64,000 bases of DNA, taken from assembly GCF_947492405.1 (NCBI RefSeq), contig NZ_CANLMP010000001.1, forward strand, positions 868,001 to 932,000, in the 5' to 3' direction. Positions 9,662 through 18,322 of the stretch are shown piece after piece (within the stretch, counting starts at the first letter, position 1; every line of letters starts with the position of its first letter). The position numbers and the translations under genes are program-made. Below the pieces are notes generated by a model that saw only the letters and a list, made by a program, of their open reading frames with translations, was not told the origin of the DNA and did not search any database. The stretch comes from an uncultured Aquimarina sp. (GTDB lineage: Bacteria; Bacteroidota; Bacteroidia; Flavobacteriales; Flavobacteriaceae).

Positions 9662-11212
9662 ATGAAAACATTTTTATCAACCATAAAGTTCGATTATCTG
9701 CAACGCACCCGAAGTTATAGTTTTCTAATAACCTTATGTATTAGTTTAGCAATAGCATATACATTCGTGCCAGAACCAAATGCATCCTATTCTACGATAA
9801 GAATTTCTGATTATGTAGGTTATTACAATGCAGCTTGGTTTGGTTATGTAACGGCAATTATGACGAGTGTTTTTTTATCCCTAATTGGTTTTTATCTCGT
9901 AAACAGTGGAATTAAAGCGGATCAAATAACTAAGATTGGACAGATCACTGCCGCTACTCCTGTTTCTAACTTCAGGTATTTATTTTCAAAGGTATTTAGT
10001 AATTTTTTAATATTATCTACCATTGTATTTATTATTTTCATAATGAGTATAATTCTCTTCTTTTTATACAATGAAGGATTTCCTTTTGAACTGTCACAAT
10101 TTATAGTTCCATATTTATTGATTCCTATTCCGGCTATGTTTTTTATTGCTGTATTGGCTGTAGTTTTCGAAGTTCTATTTAAAAAATATTCAGTAATTCA
10201 AAATATCGGCTTCTTCTTTTTATTCTCTACAATTGTATTTTCCACATATTCTGATGAAACACAATTTGCATTAGATCCTTTTGGAACCAAAATAGTAATG
10301 CATCAAATGGAAGAAAGTGTTAAAGGTATTTTACAAGTGGATGACCAGACTAGTTTATCAATAGGATATGTTTTAGGAAATGTTCAAAAACCAAAGAAAT
10401 TCGAATTTAACGGAATATCTTTTCCTATATCTTTTTTAATAAGCAGAATAGCCTGGACCTTACTAGGAATGATACTAATTATCATAATATCTCCATTTTT
10501 TCATCGATTTAAGATAAAACACAAATCCAAAATAACAAATACAATTCCCAAAATCTTTAATAAAAAAGAAGCCAAAGAAATTGTTTTATCCAACTTATCT
10601 AAACCTGAAATCGACTATGGAATATTTTCTTTAGTAAAAACTGAATTAATACTACTCTTCCGAAAAGGAAAAAGATGGTTATGGGTTATAAATCTTATAG
10701 GAATGATTTTGCTAGCAATAACTCCCGTTGAAATTGCATATCCATTGATCTTACCTATACTATGGTTTTTACAAGTACATCGGCTTTCAGAAATATCATC
10801 TAAAGAAATCTACCATAATGTTCATTATTTTGCATTTAGTTCACATAAACCATTAACTCGATTATTAACGTCTCAAATAATTGCAGGGATAGCTATCATA
10901 TTATTTTTAGCCACTCCGTTAATAATTAGATTGATGACTATACAAGAATTTTCATCTGTAGGATTTATAATAATAGGGGCTGTTTTTATTGTTTTGTTAG
11001 CATCTGGATTAGGGATACTTACTAAAGGAAAAAAACTATTCGAAATACTATTTTTTATGATCACATATGCGAACATTAATAAAATACCATTTGCAGACTA
11101 TTTCGGTGGACTTAATCATAGTTCTAATTATATAATATCATTAATAATAGTAACTATGACTTTAGGAATCATTGGTTTCTTAACGAGAAGGTATCAGTTG
11201 AGAAAACAATGA
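9662..11212 (+). CDS. ABC-2 type membrane permease
   Basis: Integral membrane protein of 516 residues with about twelve predicted helices in two groups of six, joined by a basic loop (about 285-325, FHRFKIKHKSK). The first helix follows FDYLQRTRSYSFLITL, the usual start of ABC-2 permeases; the second half restarts at FSLVKTELILLFRKGKRWLW. It looks like two ABC-2 half-permeases fused in one chain. With the ATPase at 8663 it should form an exporter; the substrate is unknown. Neighbouring LytS/LytTR and serine hydrolase genes suggest a peptide or envelope-stress role, which is inference. Confidence 0.85.
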   Translation: MKTFLSTIKFDYLQRTRSYSFLITLCISLAIAYTFVPEPNASYSTIRISDYVGYYNAAWFGYVTAIMTSVFLSLIGFYLVNSGIKADQITKIGQITAATPVSNFRYLFSKVFSNFLILSTIVFIIFIMSIILFFLYNEGFPFELSQFIVPYLLIPIPAMFFIAVLAVVFEVLFKKYSVIQNIGFFFLFSTIVFSTYSDETQFALDPFGTKIVMHQMEESVKGILQVDDQTSLSIGYVLGNVQKPKKFEFNGISFPISFLISRIAWTLLGMILIIIISPFFHRFKIKHKSKITNTIPKIFNKKEAKEIVLSNLSKPEIDYGIFSLVKTELILLFRKGKRWLWVINLIGMILLAITPVEIAYPLILPILWFLQVHRLSEISSKEIYHNVHYFAFSSHKPLTRLLTSQIIAGIAIILFLATPLIIRLMTIQEFSSVGFIIIGAVFIVLLASGLGILTKGKKLFEILFFMITYANINKIPFADYFGGLNHSSNYIISLIIVTMTLGIIGFLTRRYQLRKQ

Positions 11213-11220
11213 CACACTTT

Positions 11221-11271
11221 ACACTCTGAGTTCGTAGCAATACATATTTTTTTGTTACGAACTCAAAGTGT
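11221..11271. terminator. Long hairpin between convergent genes
   Basis: A 10-bp stem (11227-11236 with 11256-11265) is extended past one mismatch by 5 bp (11221-11225 with 11267-11271). The loop contains a T-run. It lies 8 bases after the permease stop and before the convergent gene ending at 11329, fitting a bidirectional terminator. Confidence 0.55.
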
Positions 11272-11328
11272 ATTAAATTTGAGTAAATTTTATTAATAAA
11301 TTGATTTTTTTACTTAACTCGAATTATT

Positions 11329-13011
11329 TTAAATCTTCTTTTCAAACCAAAGATTCTTTACTCTTTCAGAAGAAACTTTAAAGCCTTTAACATTATCTTT
11401 TTGGATTATAAAATCTAGAATACCAAAGAACCACGTATTTCCGGTAAACTTAGTAGGTTCGAGTGCTGTAAGTTTAGTATTATCTTGTCGTTGATGACTG
11501 GCAATTAATTGACCATCTTGTATTGATAATTTATAGGACGTATTTAACTCTTCACTGTAATAAGTACCAGTATATTTTTCTAGAATAGATTTATCAATAT
11601 CATAAGTTATCCTTTTAGCAGAATTAACGGTTCCATTGTGATCAAAACTTAATGTATTTACTGTCCCATCTTTATCCTCCACAAATGTGATTAAAGCGTC
11701 TATCCTTCTAATTCTAAATTCAGTGTTACTAATTGTTTCTAAAGGTAATGTTCCTTGTCCAGTAGCGGTTATAAACAGACCTCCCTCCTTCTGATTAAAT
11801 TCTAATATAAACCCAGGTTGCAATTCGAATTTCCCTTCATATTTGGTTAACATTTCTTCTGTTATAGGTGAAGTTGATAGTACTTTTTGATTAGACACTT
11901 TTTTTAAAGATTTCATATCATTACTTAAATATAAATCTGCAATGCGATATGCCTTTTCTTCTGCGTTTAACGAACCATTATTTGTTAAAACAATGATTGA
12001 TAATTTTTCATGAGGAAAGCGCAAAATCTGACTTTTATATCCTGCATCAGAACCTCCATGACTGATAACTTTTTGATTTTTATATGAATGTATCACCTGA
12101 CCTAAGGCATAAGACAGTGTATCACCATTTTTTAGTACAGTTGGAGTGATTAATCTATTTATAATCCTTTCATTACCTACTTTTAGGTTTTCAAAATTCA
12201 GCAACCATTTACTTAAGTCTTCTGTAGAAGTTCTGATACCACTAGGGCCAACAATATCTTTTGAATTTCTAATGGCTACTTTATATGATTTACCATCAAA
12301 ATAATATGGATATGACAAGTTCTTAATGATCTTACTATTATCTTCGAAAACAACTGTATTTCTCATTTCCAATGGCATAAAGATATGATCTCTCAGATAT
12401 GCATGAAATGGTTTTCCTGATACTCTCGCTATAATTTCTGCTAGTAATATGTATCCAGAATTATTATACAAAAAATCAGTCTCCGGTAGAAAATTGAGTT
12501 CCTTTTGTTGCTTAAATAATTCAAAAATATCTTTTTTAGTAATAACATCTTCAATATTCCATCCCGCCATTCCTAATAAGTAAATTACACCTCGTATCCC
12601 ATGAGTATGCTGTGCCAGATTCTTTACTTTTATAGTATATCCAAAATCTGGAAGTTCTGGAATGTATTTTCGAACATCATCTTCTAAGGATAACTTACCT
12701 TCTTCCTCAAGTAATAATGCTGCAAACGCAGTAAACTGTTTAGAATTAGATGCTATATTAAAAAGACTAGAGGTTGTATTAGGAATATTATTTTCAATAT
12801 TTCCTAATCCATACGCCTTTTTAAAAATAACAGCTCTGTTTTTTATAACTAAAACCGAGGCTCCAGGAGTTTCACCTTGTTTCCAGTCATTGAATAACGC
12901 ATCTATTTTTTCTTCTACTACGGTAGAATTTTGAGATTTTGCTACACTGATCGAAAGTACATAAATACATACCGAAATTATTTTTATAACTACTCGTTTT
13001 GATTGTATCAT
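11329..13011 (-). CDS. Class C beta-lactamase-like serine hydrolase (secreted, long C-terminal part)
   Basis: Protein of 560 residues with a signal peptide (about 1-26, ending SVAKSQ). Family motifs are present: SNSK (Ser88, Lys91), YNN near 184 and SHGGSDAG near 325. Residues from about 385 on form an extra beta-rich domain with two repeats containing YEGKFEL and YTGTYYSEELN, as in the DUF3471-type tails of this family. It is a second, more distant relative of the hydrolase at 7326-8651, placed on the far side of the ABC exporter and transcribed towards it. The substrate is unknown. Confidence 0.87.
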   Translation of the reverse strand: MIQSKRVVIKIISVCIYVLSISVAKSQNSTVVEEKIDALFNDWKQGETPGASVLVIKNRAVIFKKAYGLGNIENNIPNTTSSLFNIASNSKQFTAFAALLLEEEGKLSLEDDVRKYIPELPDFGYTIKVKNLAQHTHGIRGVIYLLGMAGWNIEDVITKKDIFELFKQQKELNFLPETDFLYNNSGYILLAEIIARVSGKPFHAYLRDHIFMPLEMRNTVVFEDNSKIIKNLSYPYYFDGKSYKVAIRNSKDIVGPSGIRTSTEDLSKWLLNFENLKVGNERIINRLITPTVLKNGDTLSYALGQVIHSYKNQKVISHGGSDAGYKSQILRFPHEKLSIIVLTNNGSLNAEEKAYRIADLYLSNDMKSLKKVSNQKVLSTSPITEEMLTKYEGKFELQPGFILEFNQKEGGLFITATGQGTLPLETISNTEFRIRRIDALITFVEDKDGTVNTLSFDHNGTVNSAKRITYDIDKSILEKYTGTYYSEELNTSYKLSIQDGQLIASHQRQDNTKLTALEPTKFTGNTWFFGILDFIIQKDNVKGFKVSSERVKNLWFEKKI

Positions 13012-13073
13012 AATTGATTAAAATTGATTGATGAAATGATTATTTTGGTTATAAATCTCAATACGATCACGTA

Positions 13074-13409
13074 TTAGATATTTGCTTTCTTTTTTTCCAT
13101 TCTGTAGTTAATAATAATGCTGATCCCTCCAAATAAAAATGTCATAGAAAAATAAAATATAGGATGGTCTTTTTCTTGTACAAATAGATTTATAAAGTAT
13201 CCTACCAAAATTCCTAAAGCGATACCCATCAGAAACATTCCGTATTTTAATGATTGTGCTAAATCCCTTTTCCTATTTACTAATTGAGAAGCATTCACTC
13301 CATATTTAATCATAGCAATACGTTCTCTATGTCGGGAGGCTATATATATGTAAATGATTCCAAACACAGAGGCTATAAATGAAATAGGCACTAAAATATT
13401 TCCATCCAT
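13074..13409 (-). CDS. DUF6249-like small membrane protein
   Basis: Protein of 111 residues with three hydrophobic segments (about 5-23, 53-73 and 82-102) separated by basic loops. The N-terminal part, SFIASVFGIIYIYIASRHRERIAMIKYG, matches the small membrane family seen next to ECF sigma factors in Bacteroidota. Its promoter is the mirror image of the one for the ECF sigma factor at 13547, so the gene is probably in that sigma factor's regulon. The biochemical role is not known. Confidence 0.7.
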   Translation of the reverse strand: MDGNILVPISFIASVFGIIYIYIASRHRERIAMIKYGVNASQLVNRKRDLAQSLKYGMFLMGIALGILVGYFINLFVQEKDHPIFYFSMTFLFGGISIIINYRMEKKKANI

Positions 13410-13439
13410 ATTCTTAAATTTTTAATTGTTATCTATTAA

Positions 13440-13467
13440 GATGCACTTTTTAGATATATGGTTACAC
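13440..13467 (-). promoter_or_regulatory. Probable ECF promoter for the DUF6249 gene
   Basis: On the minus strand, GTGTAACC (13467-13460) is followed by a 15-base spacer and GCATCTTAA (from 13444). The divergent promoter at 13509-13536 has the same two elements at the same spacing. The layout fits an extracytoplasmic-function sigma -35 (AAC core) and -10. The start codon at 13409 lies about 25 bases past the likely transcription start. Confidence 0.65.
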
Positions 13468-13508
13468 ATTATAGATAAAGAATGAATTTTTGATTAAATC
13501 ATAATAAA

Positions 13509-13536
13509 GTGTAACCATTGTACATAAAATAGCATC
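13509..13536 (+). promoter_or_regulatory. Probable autoregulatory ECF promoter for the sigma factor
   Basis: GTGTAACC (13509-13516), a 15-base spacer, then GCATCCTAA (from 13532). This matches the divergent element at 13467-13440 in both boxes and spacing. The ATG at 13547 would lie only a few bases after the transcription start, so the leader is very short. Autoregulation by the encoded sigma factor is inferred from the pairing. Confidence 0.65.
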
Positions 13537-13546
13537 CTAAGCATGG

Positions 13547-14119
13547 ATGAGTTCAGAGGAAGATTTTATACATATCGAAAAAATAAGACAAGGTGATTTT
13601 GAAGCATTATCATATATCGTAGATAAGTACAAGGATATGGTGTATAACATTGCTTTAAAAATTGTGAAAAACAAAATCGAAGCAGAAGATATAGCTCAGG
13701 AGAGTTTTATAAAAGTATATCAACAAATACACGCATTTAAAAAAGAATCGAAATTTTCTACTTGGTTATATACGATTACATATAGGACCGCTATATATGA
13801 TCTTAGAAAAAACAAAATCAATACGCAACCCATTGTTAATGAAGATCATGAGAAATTAAAGTCACAGAATCTTTCTCAACAAGAAAGTCTTCAGTATAAA
13901 GACACTCAATACTTTGTGAAATTAGCTATCAATTCATTACCAAGTATAGAAGGGCTTTTAATTACTTTATTCTATATCGATGAAAACAGTATTGAAGAAA
14001 TACATGGTATTACTGGATTATCTAAATCAAATATCAAAATTAAACTGTTTAGAGCAAGAAAGAAGTTAAAAAAACAATTAAATGGTTTATTGAAAGACGA
14101 ATTAAAAAACATTTTATAA
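13547..14119 (+). CDS. ECF RNA polymerase sigma factor
   Basis: Sigma-70 family protein of 190 residues. Region 2 is visible at about 20-88 (DKYKDMVYNIALKIVKNK, EDIAQESFIKVYQQIHAFK, FSTWLYTITYRTAIYDLRK), and region 4 at about 130-178, with the helix-turn-helix SIEEIHGITGLSKSNIKIK and LFRARKKLKKQL. The next gene starts 1 base after its stop and encodes a membrane protein likely to act as a partner or anti-sigma factor. The start at ATG 13547 is supported by the promoter immediately upstream. Confidence 0.92.
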   Translation: MSSEEDFIHIEKIRQGDFEALSYIVDKYKDMVYNIALKIVKNKIEAEDIAQESFIKVYQQIHAFKKESKFSTWLYTITYRTAIYDLRKNKINTQPIVNEDHEKLKSQNLSQQESLQYKDTQYFVKLAINSLPSIEGLLITLFYIDENSIEEIHGITGLSKSNIKIKLFRARKKLKKQLNGLLKDELKNIL

Positions 14120-14120
14120 A

Positions 14121-14609
14121 ATGAATAAAAAAGATAAACTTCTAATAAAGTGGATTAAAAATGAGCAATTAGAGGGACCTAATACTCAATTTACCAGTGA
14201 TTTTCTGGAAATGATTCAGGAGAATGAAACTTTTTTAAAAACAAAAGATGTTAGAATTAATGAGGTTTTATTTCATAATACTCTAGACCCTATCCGTAGT
14301 GATTTTACAAAAAAAGTTGTTTCTATGATAGAAAAGAATAACGAAGATGAAGTAATAGAACCTTTGATTTCCAAAAAGGTTTTAATCATCTTCATATCGA
14401 GTATTCTTATTCTTTCTTTGTTTTTCGAAACTTATATTAATTCAGAGCAAATCGAGATAAATAGCGTGTTTTTAGATATTATTAATTCTGCTCTAAAATT
14501 TATTCAAAAAACACCTATTTTACTAATATATATCATGAGTAGTTCTGTACTCATTTTAACAATAGAAAAAATATTTCTAACCATAGGAAATATATTATCT
14601 GAAAATTAA
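14121..14609 (+). CDS. Membrane protein, putative anti-sigma partner
   Basis: Protein of 162 residues with a soluble N-terminal part (about 1-85) and two hydrophobic helices (about 89-104 and 131-150). It begins 1 base after the ECF sigma stop. Cytosolic N-terminus plus membrane anchor is the usual shape of an anti-sigma factor, but there is no zinc-binding HxxxCxxC motif and I recognise no family. Its last codons form the left arm of a long perfect inverted repeat (14590-14647). Confidence 0.6.
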   Translation: MNKKDKLLIKWIKNEQLEGPNTQFTSDFLEMIQENETFLKTKDVRINEVLFHNTLDPIRSDFTKKVVSMIEKNNEDEVIEPLISKKVLIIFISSILILSLFFETYINSEQIEINSVFLDIINSALKFIQKTPILLIYIMSSSVLILTIEKIFLTIGNILSEN

Positions 14610-14647
14610 ATATTTACAAAGCAATATTTAATTTTCAGATAATATAT
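14590..14647 (+). terminator. 25-bp perfect inverted repeat over the 3' end of the ECF operon
   Basis: Bases 14590-14614 and 14623-14647 are perfect reverse complements, with an 8-base loop. The left arm includes the last codons and stop of the gene ending at 14609. It is too AT-rich for a classic intrinsic terminator and has no T-run, but it would form a stable RNA hairpin and could terminate transcription or protect the 3' end. Confidence 0.55.
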
Positions 14648-14827
14648 CGTTCAATAAAATTATGATATTAGATAGGGTAAAGTGTTTATTTCAATTCATT
14701 CTTCCACATCTCATGACAGCGATATCATAAAGTTTATTTAAAACTTTCATATCCAATACTCATCATCATATATGATGGGTATTATTTTTATATATTTATA
14801 ACCATATTATCTCACACAAACCATCTC

Positions 14828-15754
14828 ATGAAAACTATAAAATCTAACCCTCATTACATTGTTATTTTTGCTTTTGCACTATCTTTTTTAGCAGGGTCTT
14901 GTGGAAATGACAATACCAAAAAAGATAAGACCCAAAAGGACGTAGCTAAAGAAAATACTACAAACACAGCATTAAAAAAAGCCTTAACTTTTTATGCTTC
15001 TTTTGATCAAGGCGTTCAGGCTGACTTTGCACTCGGAGATCCTCAACTATATACGGTTCCTTCTCGTAAAGCAAGAGATTCTGCACAAGTTGGAATACAT
15101 AAAGAAAATATAAGTATTGCAAAAGATAAAGGACTTAAAGGAGATGCACTATTATATACTTCTAATGGTAAAGGCTATATTTATTATACCAGTAAAGATA
15201 ACATCGCGTATAACACCAATAACTGGAATGGTGCTGTTTCTTTTTGGCTAAATCTTGATCCAGCCACTGATCTGGAACCAGGATATTGTGATCCAATCCA
15301 AATAACTGATGTTAGTTATAATGATGCATCTATATGGGTTGACTTTACGAAAGATAATCCAAGAGATTTTAGACTTGGAGTTATTGGTGATAAAACTGTT
15401 TGGAAAAAAGACACTACAGTTTCTGATAATGACGATCAGGATTTTATTAAACAACTACTGCCCGTTTCTAAACCGCCTTTTGCCAAAGGCACCTGGACAC
15501 ATATCTTAATTAATTTTAAAAGCCTAAACACAGAAATAGGCGAAACTTCCTTATATATAAACGGTGAACTAAAAGGAAAAAGAGAAAACATTACAGATCC
15601 TTTTACTTGGGAACTAGATAAATCAAATATTTATCTGGGATTAGGATATATAGGATTGATGGATGAACTTTCTATCTACAATAGAAATCTTACTCAAAAA
15701 GAAATTACCACATTATATACATTAGAAAATGGAGTTCATACACTTCTAAAATAA
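14828..15754 (+). CDS. LamG/concanavalin-like lipoprotein
   Basis: Lipoprotein of 308 residues; the lipobox is AGSC with Cys at about 25 after a hydrophobic signal. A LamG/ConA-type jelly-roll follows: WNGAVSFWLNLDPATD, GTWTHILINF, SLYINGELKGKR and GYIGLMDELSIYNRNLTQKE are the usual strands, ending in the family's LYTLEN tail. Such domains bind carbohydrate or act as adhesion modules; the ligand is not visible. It is 36 bases upstream of the acylase gene and may be co-transcribed with it. Confidence 0.82.
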   Translation: MKTIKSNPHYIVIFAFALSFLAGSCGNDNTKKDKTQKDVAKENTTNTALKKALTFYASFDQGVQADFALGDPQLYTVPSRKARDSAQVGIHKENISIAKDKGLKGDALLYTSNGKGYIYYTSKDNIAYNTNNWNGAVSFWLNLDPATDLEPGYCDPIQITDVSYNDASIWVDFTKDNPRDFRLGVIGDKTVWKKDTTVSDNDDQDFIKQLLPVSKPPFAKGTWTHILINFKSLNTEIGETSLYINGELKGKRENITDPFTWELDKSNIYLGLGYIGLMDELSIYNRNLTQKEITTLYTLENGVHTLLK

Positions 15755-15790
15755 CAACTTACCCTTTCTTTAGATTATAAAATAAGTTCT

Positions 15791-18016
15791 ATGATACGAT
15801 TTAAAATCATAATTTTTGGTATTACTACTTTGCTCCTATTTTCGTGTAAAACTGAAAAAAAAGTAGAAATTAGTGATGAAGAGAAAAGATGGCAAGAACA
15901 TTCATTAAATACTACCATCATTAGAGATGATTTTGGCGTACCTCATATCTATGGAAAGACTGATGCAGATGTTGTATTTGGATTATTGTATGCACAATGT
16001 GAAGATGATTTTAATCGAGTGGAACAAAATTATATTTGGGCAATCGGTCGTTTAGCCGAAGTGGAAGGAGAAAAAGCTATTTATAGTGATTTAAGAGCAA
16101 AGCTTTTTATGACAGAAAAAGAAGCCATAGCTAATTATGAAAGTAGTCCAGAATGGCTTAAGGAATTATGTATTGCTTTTGCCGATGGGATCAATTATTA
16201 TTTGGAAACACATCCAGAAGTAAAACCTCGATTACTTACACATTTTGAACCATGGATGCCTATGTATTTTAGTGAAGGTTCCATTGGTGGAGATATAGAG
16301 CGCGTATCTACTCGTAAAATCAAAGCGATGTATGAAAATGGTATGGAAATACCTATTACTGAAGAACTTTCGTTACAAAAAGAAAAGGAAATGTTAGAAC
16401 CTCAGGGCTCTAATGGAATTGCAATTTCCGGTTCACTCACACAATCTGGAAATGCTATGTTATTGATCAATCCACATACTTCATTTTATTTTAGAGGAGA
16501 AGTCCATGTAGTTAGTGAAGAAGGATTGAATGCATACGGAGCAGTTACTTGGGGACAGTTTTTCGTATATCAAGGTTTTAATGAGAAAACAGGCTGGATG
16601 CATACCTCTACATATACGGATGTTATTGATGAATTTATAGAAACTACTACTGAGAAACAAGGCAAACCCATGTATCAATACGGTGATGAACTGCGCCCTA
16701 TAGATCAATATGATATTACCCTAAAGTATAAGGAAGGTGATTCTATAAAAGAAAAAACATTTCCCGCATATCGTACACACCATGGTCCTGTAACACATAT
16801 TAAAGATGGGAAATGGGTATCTACTGCTTTAATGTGGGAACCAGTAAAAGCCTTAGAGCAATCCTATATACGAACTAAACAAGATGGATATAAAGGGTTT
16901 CGTAAAATGATGGATATAAAAACTAATTCATCAAATAATACAGTATATGCAGATGCTGAAGGAAATATAGCATACTTTCACGGTAATTTTATTCCTGTTA
17001 GAGATCAATCCTTTGATTATACAAAACCTGTAGATGGTAGTAATCCTAAAACCGATTGGAATGGCTTACATCCTGTTGATGAAGCAATAACCCTTTTAAA
17101 TCCGAAAAATGGCTGGTTACAAAATTGTAACTCTACACCATATACTTCCGCACTAGAATTTAGTCCTAAAAAGGAAGATTATCCACGCTATATGTCTATA
17201 GATCGTGAAAATTTCAGGGGTGTTCATGCTATTGAATTACTAAAAGATAAAAAAGATTATACCATAGATAGTCTTATTGCTCTTGCATATGATTCGTATT
17301 TACCAGCTTTTGAAAAATTAATTCCTGGATTGGTAGAAGCTTATGATAAAATTGATAAAACTAAAGAATTAGAAAGTTCTATAGAAATTTTACGAAATTG
17401 GGATTATAAAACTTCTAAAGAATCCAAAGCCATGACATTGGCTCACTTTTATGGAACTAACTATGCAAAAAAAGGAAAAAGACCTAAAGAACGGATGAGC
17501 GATATGGCACTTCTCACCTATTTTGGTACAGGATCTCCGTTAGAAGAAAGACTAAATATTTTTAAAGAAACATTATCGCAATTAGAAGCGGATTTTGGAG
17601 GCATTGTTCCTTGGGGAGAAGTCAATCGTTTTCAGCGTATTAATGGAGATATCAGACAACCATTCGATGATAATAAACCCAGTACAGCAGTTGGTTTTGC
17701 ATCAGGACGTTGGGGAGCACTTGCTGCTTATGGTGAACGTTATACAAATAATACCAAAAAAATCTATGGAACCAGAGGAAATAGTTTTGTGGCCGTTGTG
17801 GAATTTGGAGAAAAGGTAAAAGCAAAAACAAGCCTTGCTGGTGGTCAAAGTGGCAATCCCGATTCTCCTCATTTTGATGATCAAATACAACCCTATGCTG
17901 ATGTACAATTTAAAGAGGCCGCTTTTTATAAAGAAGATGTATTAAAACGTGGTAAAAGTTTATATCATCCAGGAGAGAAAGAACCTTCCATCAAACAATT
18001 AAATAAAAACAGGTAA
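15791..18016 (+). CDS. Penicillin acylase family Ntn hydrolase (lipoprotein)
   Basis: Amidase precursor of 741 residues. The signal ends in a lipobox (LLFSC, Cys19). The alpha-chain motif IIRDDFGVPHIYGKTDADV is near residue 43. The beta chain should start at Ser207 in PQGSNGIAISG, where autocleavage between Gly206 and Ser207 exposes the N-terminal nucleophile. Downstream HHGPV and the region near residue 630 (FASGRWGALAAYGER) also match the family. Members hydrolyse amides such as beta-lactam side chains or acyl-homoserine lactones; the in vivo substrate is unknown. The lipid anchor places it at the cell envelope. Confidence 0.9.
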   Translation: MIRFKIIIFGITTLLLFSCKTEKKVEISDEEKRWQEHSLNTTIIRDDFGVPHIYGKTDADVVFGLLYAQCEDDFNRVEQNYIWAIGRLAEVEGEKAIYSDLRAKLFMTEKEAIANYESSPEWLKELCIAFADGINYYLETHPEVKPRLLTHFEPWMPMYFSEGSIGGDIERVSTRKIKAMYENGMEIPITEELSLQKEKEMLEPQGSNGIAISGSLTQSGNAMLLINPHTSFYFRGEVHVVSEEGLNAYGAVTWGQFFVYQGFNEKTGWMHTSTYTDVIDEFIETTTEKQGKPMYQYGDELRPIDQYDITLKYKEGDSIKEKTFPAYRTHHGPVTHIKDGKWVSTALMWEPVKALEQSYIRTKQDGYKGFRKMMDIKTNSSNNTVYADAEGNIAYFHGNFIPVRDQSFDYTKPVDGSNPKTDWNGLHPVDEAITLLNPKNGWLQNCNSTPYTSALEFSPKKEDYPRYMSIDRENFRGVHAIELLKDKKDYTIDSLIALAYDSYLPAFEKLIPGLVEAYDKIDKTKELESSIEILRNWDYKTSKESKAMTLAHFYGTNYAKKGKRPKERMSDMALLTYFGTGSPLEERLNIFKETLSQLEADFGGIVPWGEVNRFQRINGDIRQPFDDNKPSTAVGFASGRWGALAAYGERYTNNTKKIYGTRGNSFVAVVEFGEKVKAKTSLAGGQSGNPDSPHFDDQIQPYADVQFKEAAFYKEDVLKRGKSLYHPGEKEPSIKQLNKNR

Positions 18017-18066
18017 AAAATTGAAAATCAATATTTTATGAAATTTTTTTATTACCAATTACTAAG

Positions 18067-18315
18067 TCATACTATAACAATATTTTCTAAAAAATCAACA
18101 ACCTTTTGTTCTGGCATTTCACAAGGTTTTAATAGTTCTGAAGTAGACGTAATGTAATAGTTTAAGCTGATAAAATCATTTCCTTGCAATTCTTTTCCGT
18201 ATATCTTAAAAGACTTTCCTTTATTGAAGGTCTCTTTGGTAATACTATATTTTATGTTTTTATATATTCCTTCAGAATATCCTTCTGGAATTCTTTTTAT
18301 ATATTCTAATAACAT
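18067..18315 (-). CDS. Small conserved protein downstream of SelO
   Basis: Protein of 82 residues if started at the ATG at 18315, which lies 8 bases after the SelO stop; the open frame extends further but that would overlap SelO. It begins MLLEYIKRIPEGYSEGIYKN and has no signal peptide or membrane helix. Its alternation of charged and aromatic residues (KYSITKETFNKGKSFKIYGKEL) suggests a compact beta-rich fold. I recognise it only as a small protein found next to flavobacterial SelO genes; the function is unknown. Confidence 0.7.
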   Translation of the reverse strand: MLLEYIKRIPEGYSEGIYKNIKYSITKETFNKGKSFKIYGKELQGNDFISLNYYITSTSELLKPCEMPEQKVVDFLENIVIV

Positions 18316-18322
18316 AACAATA

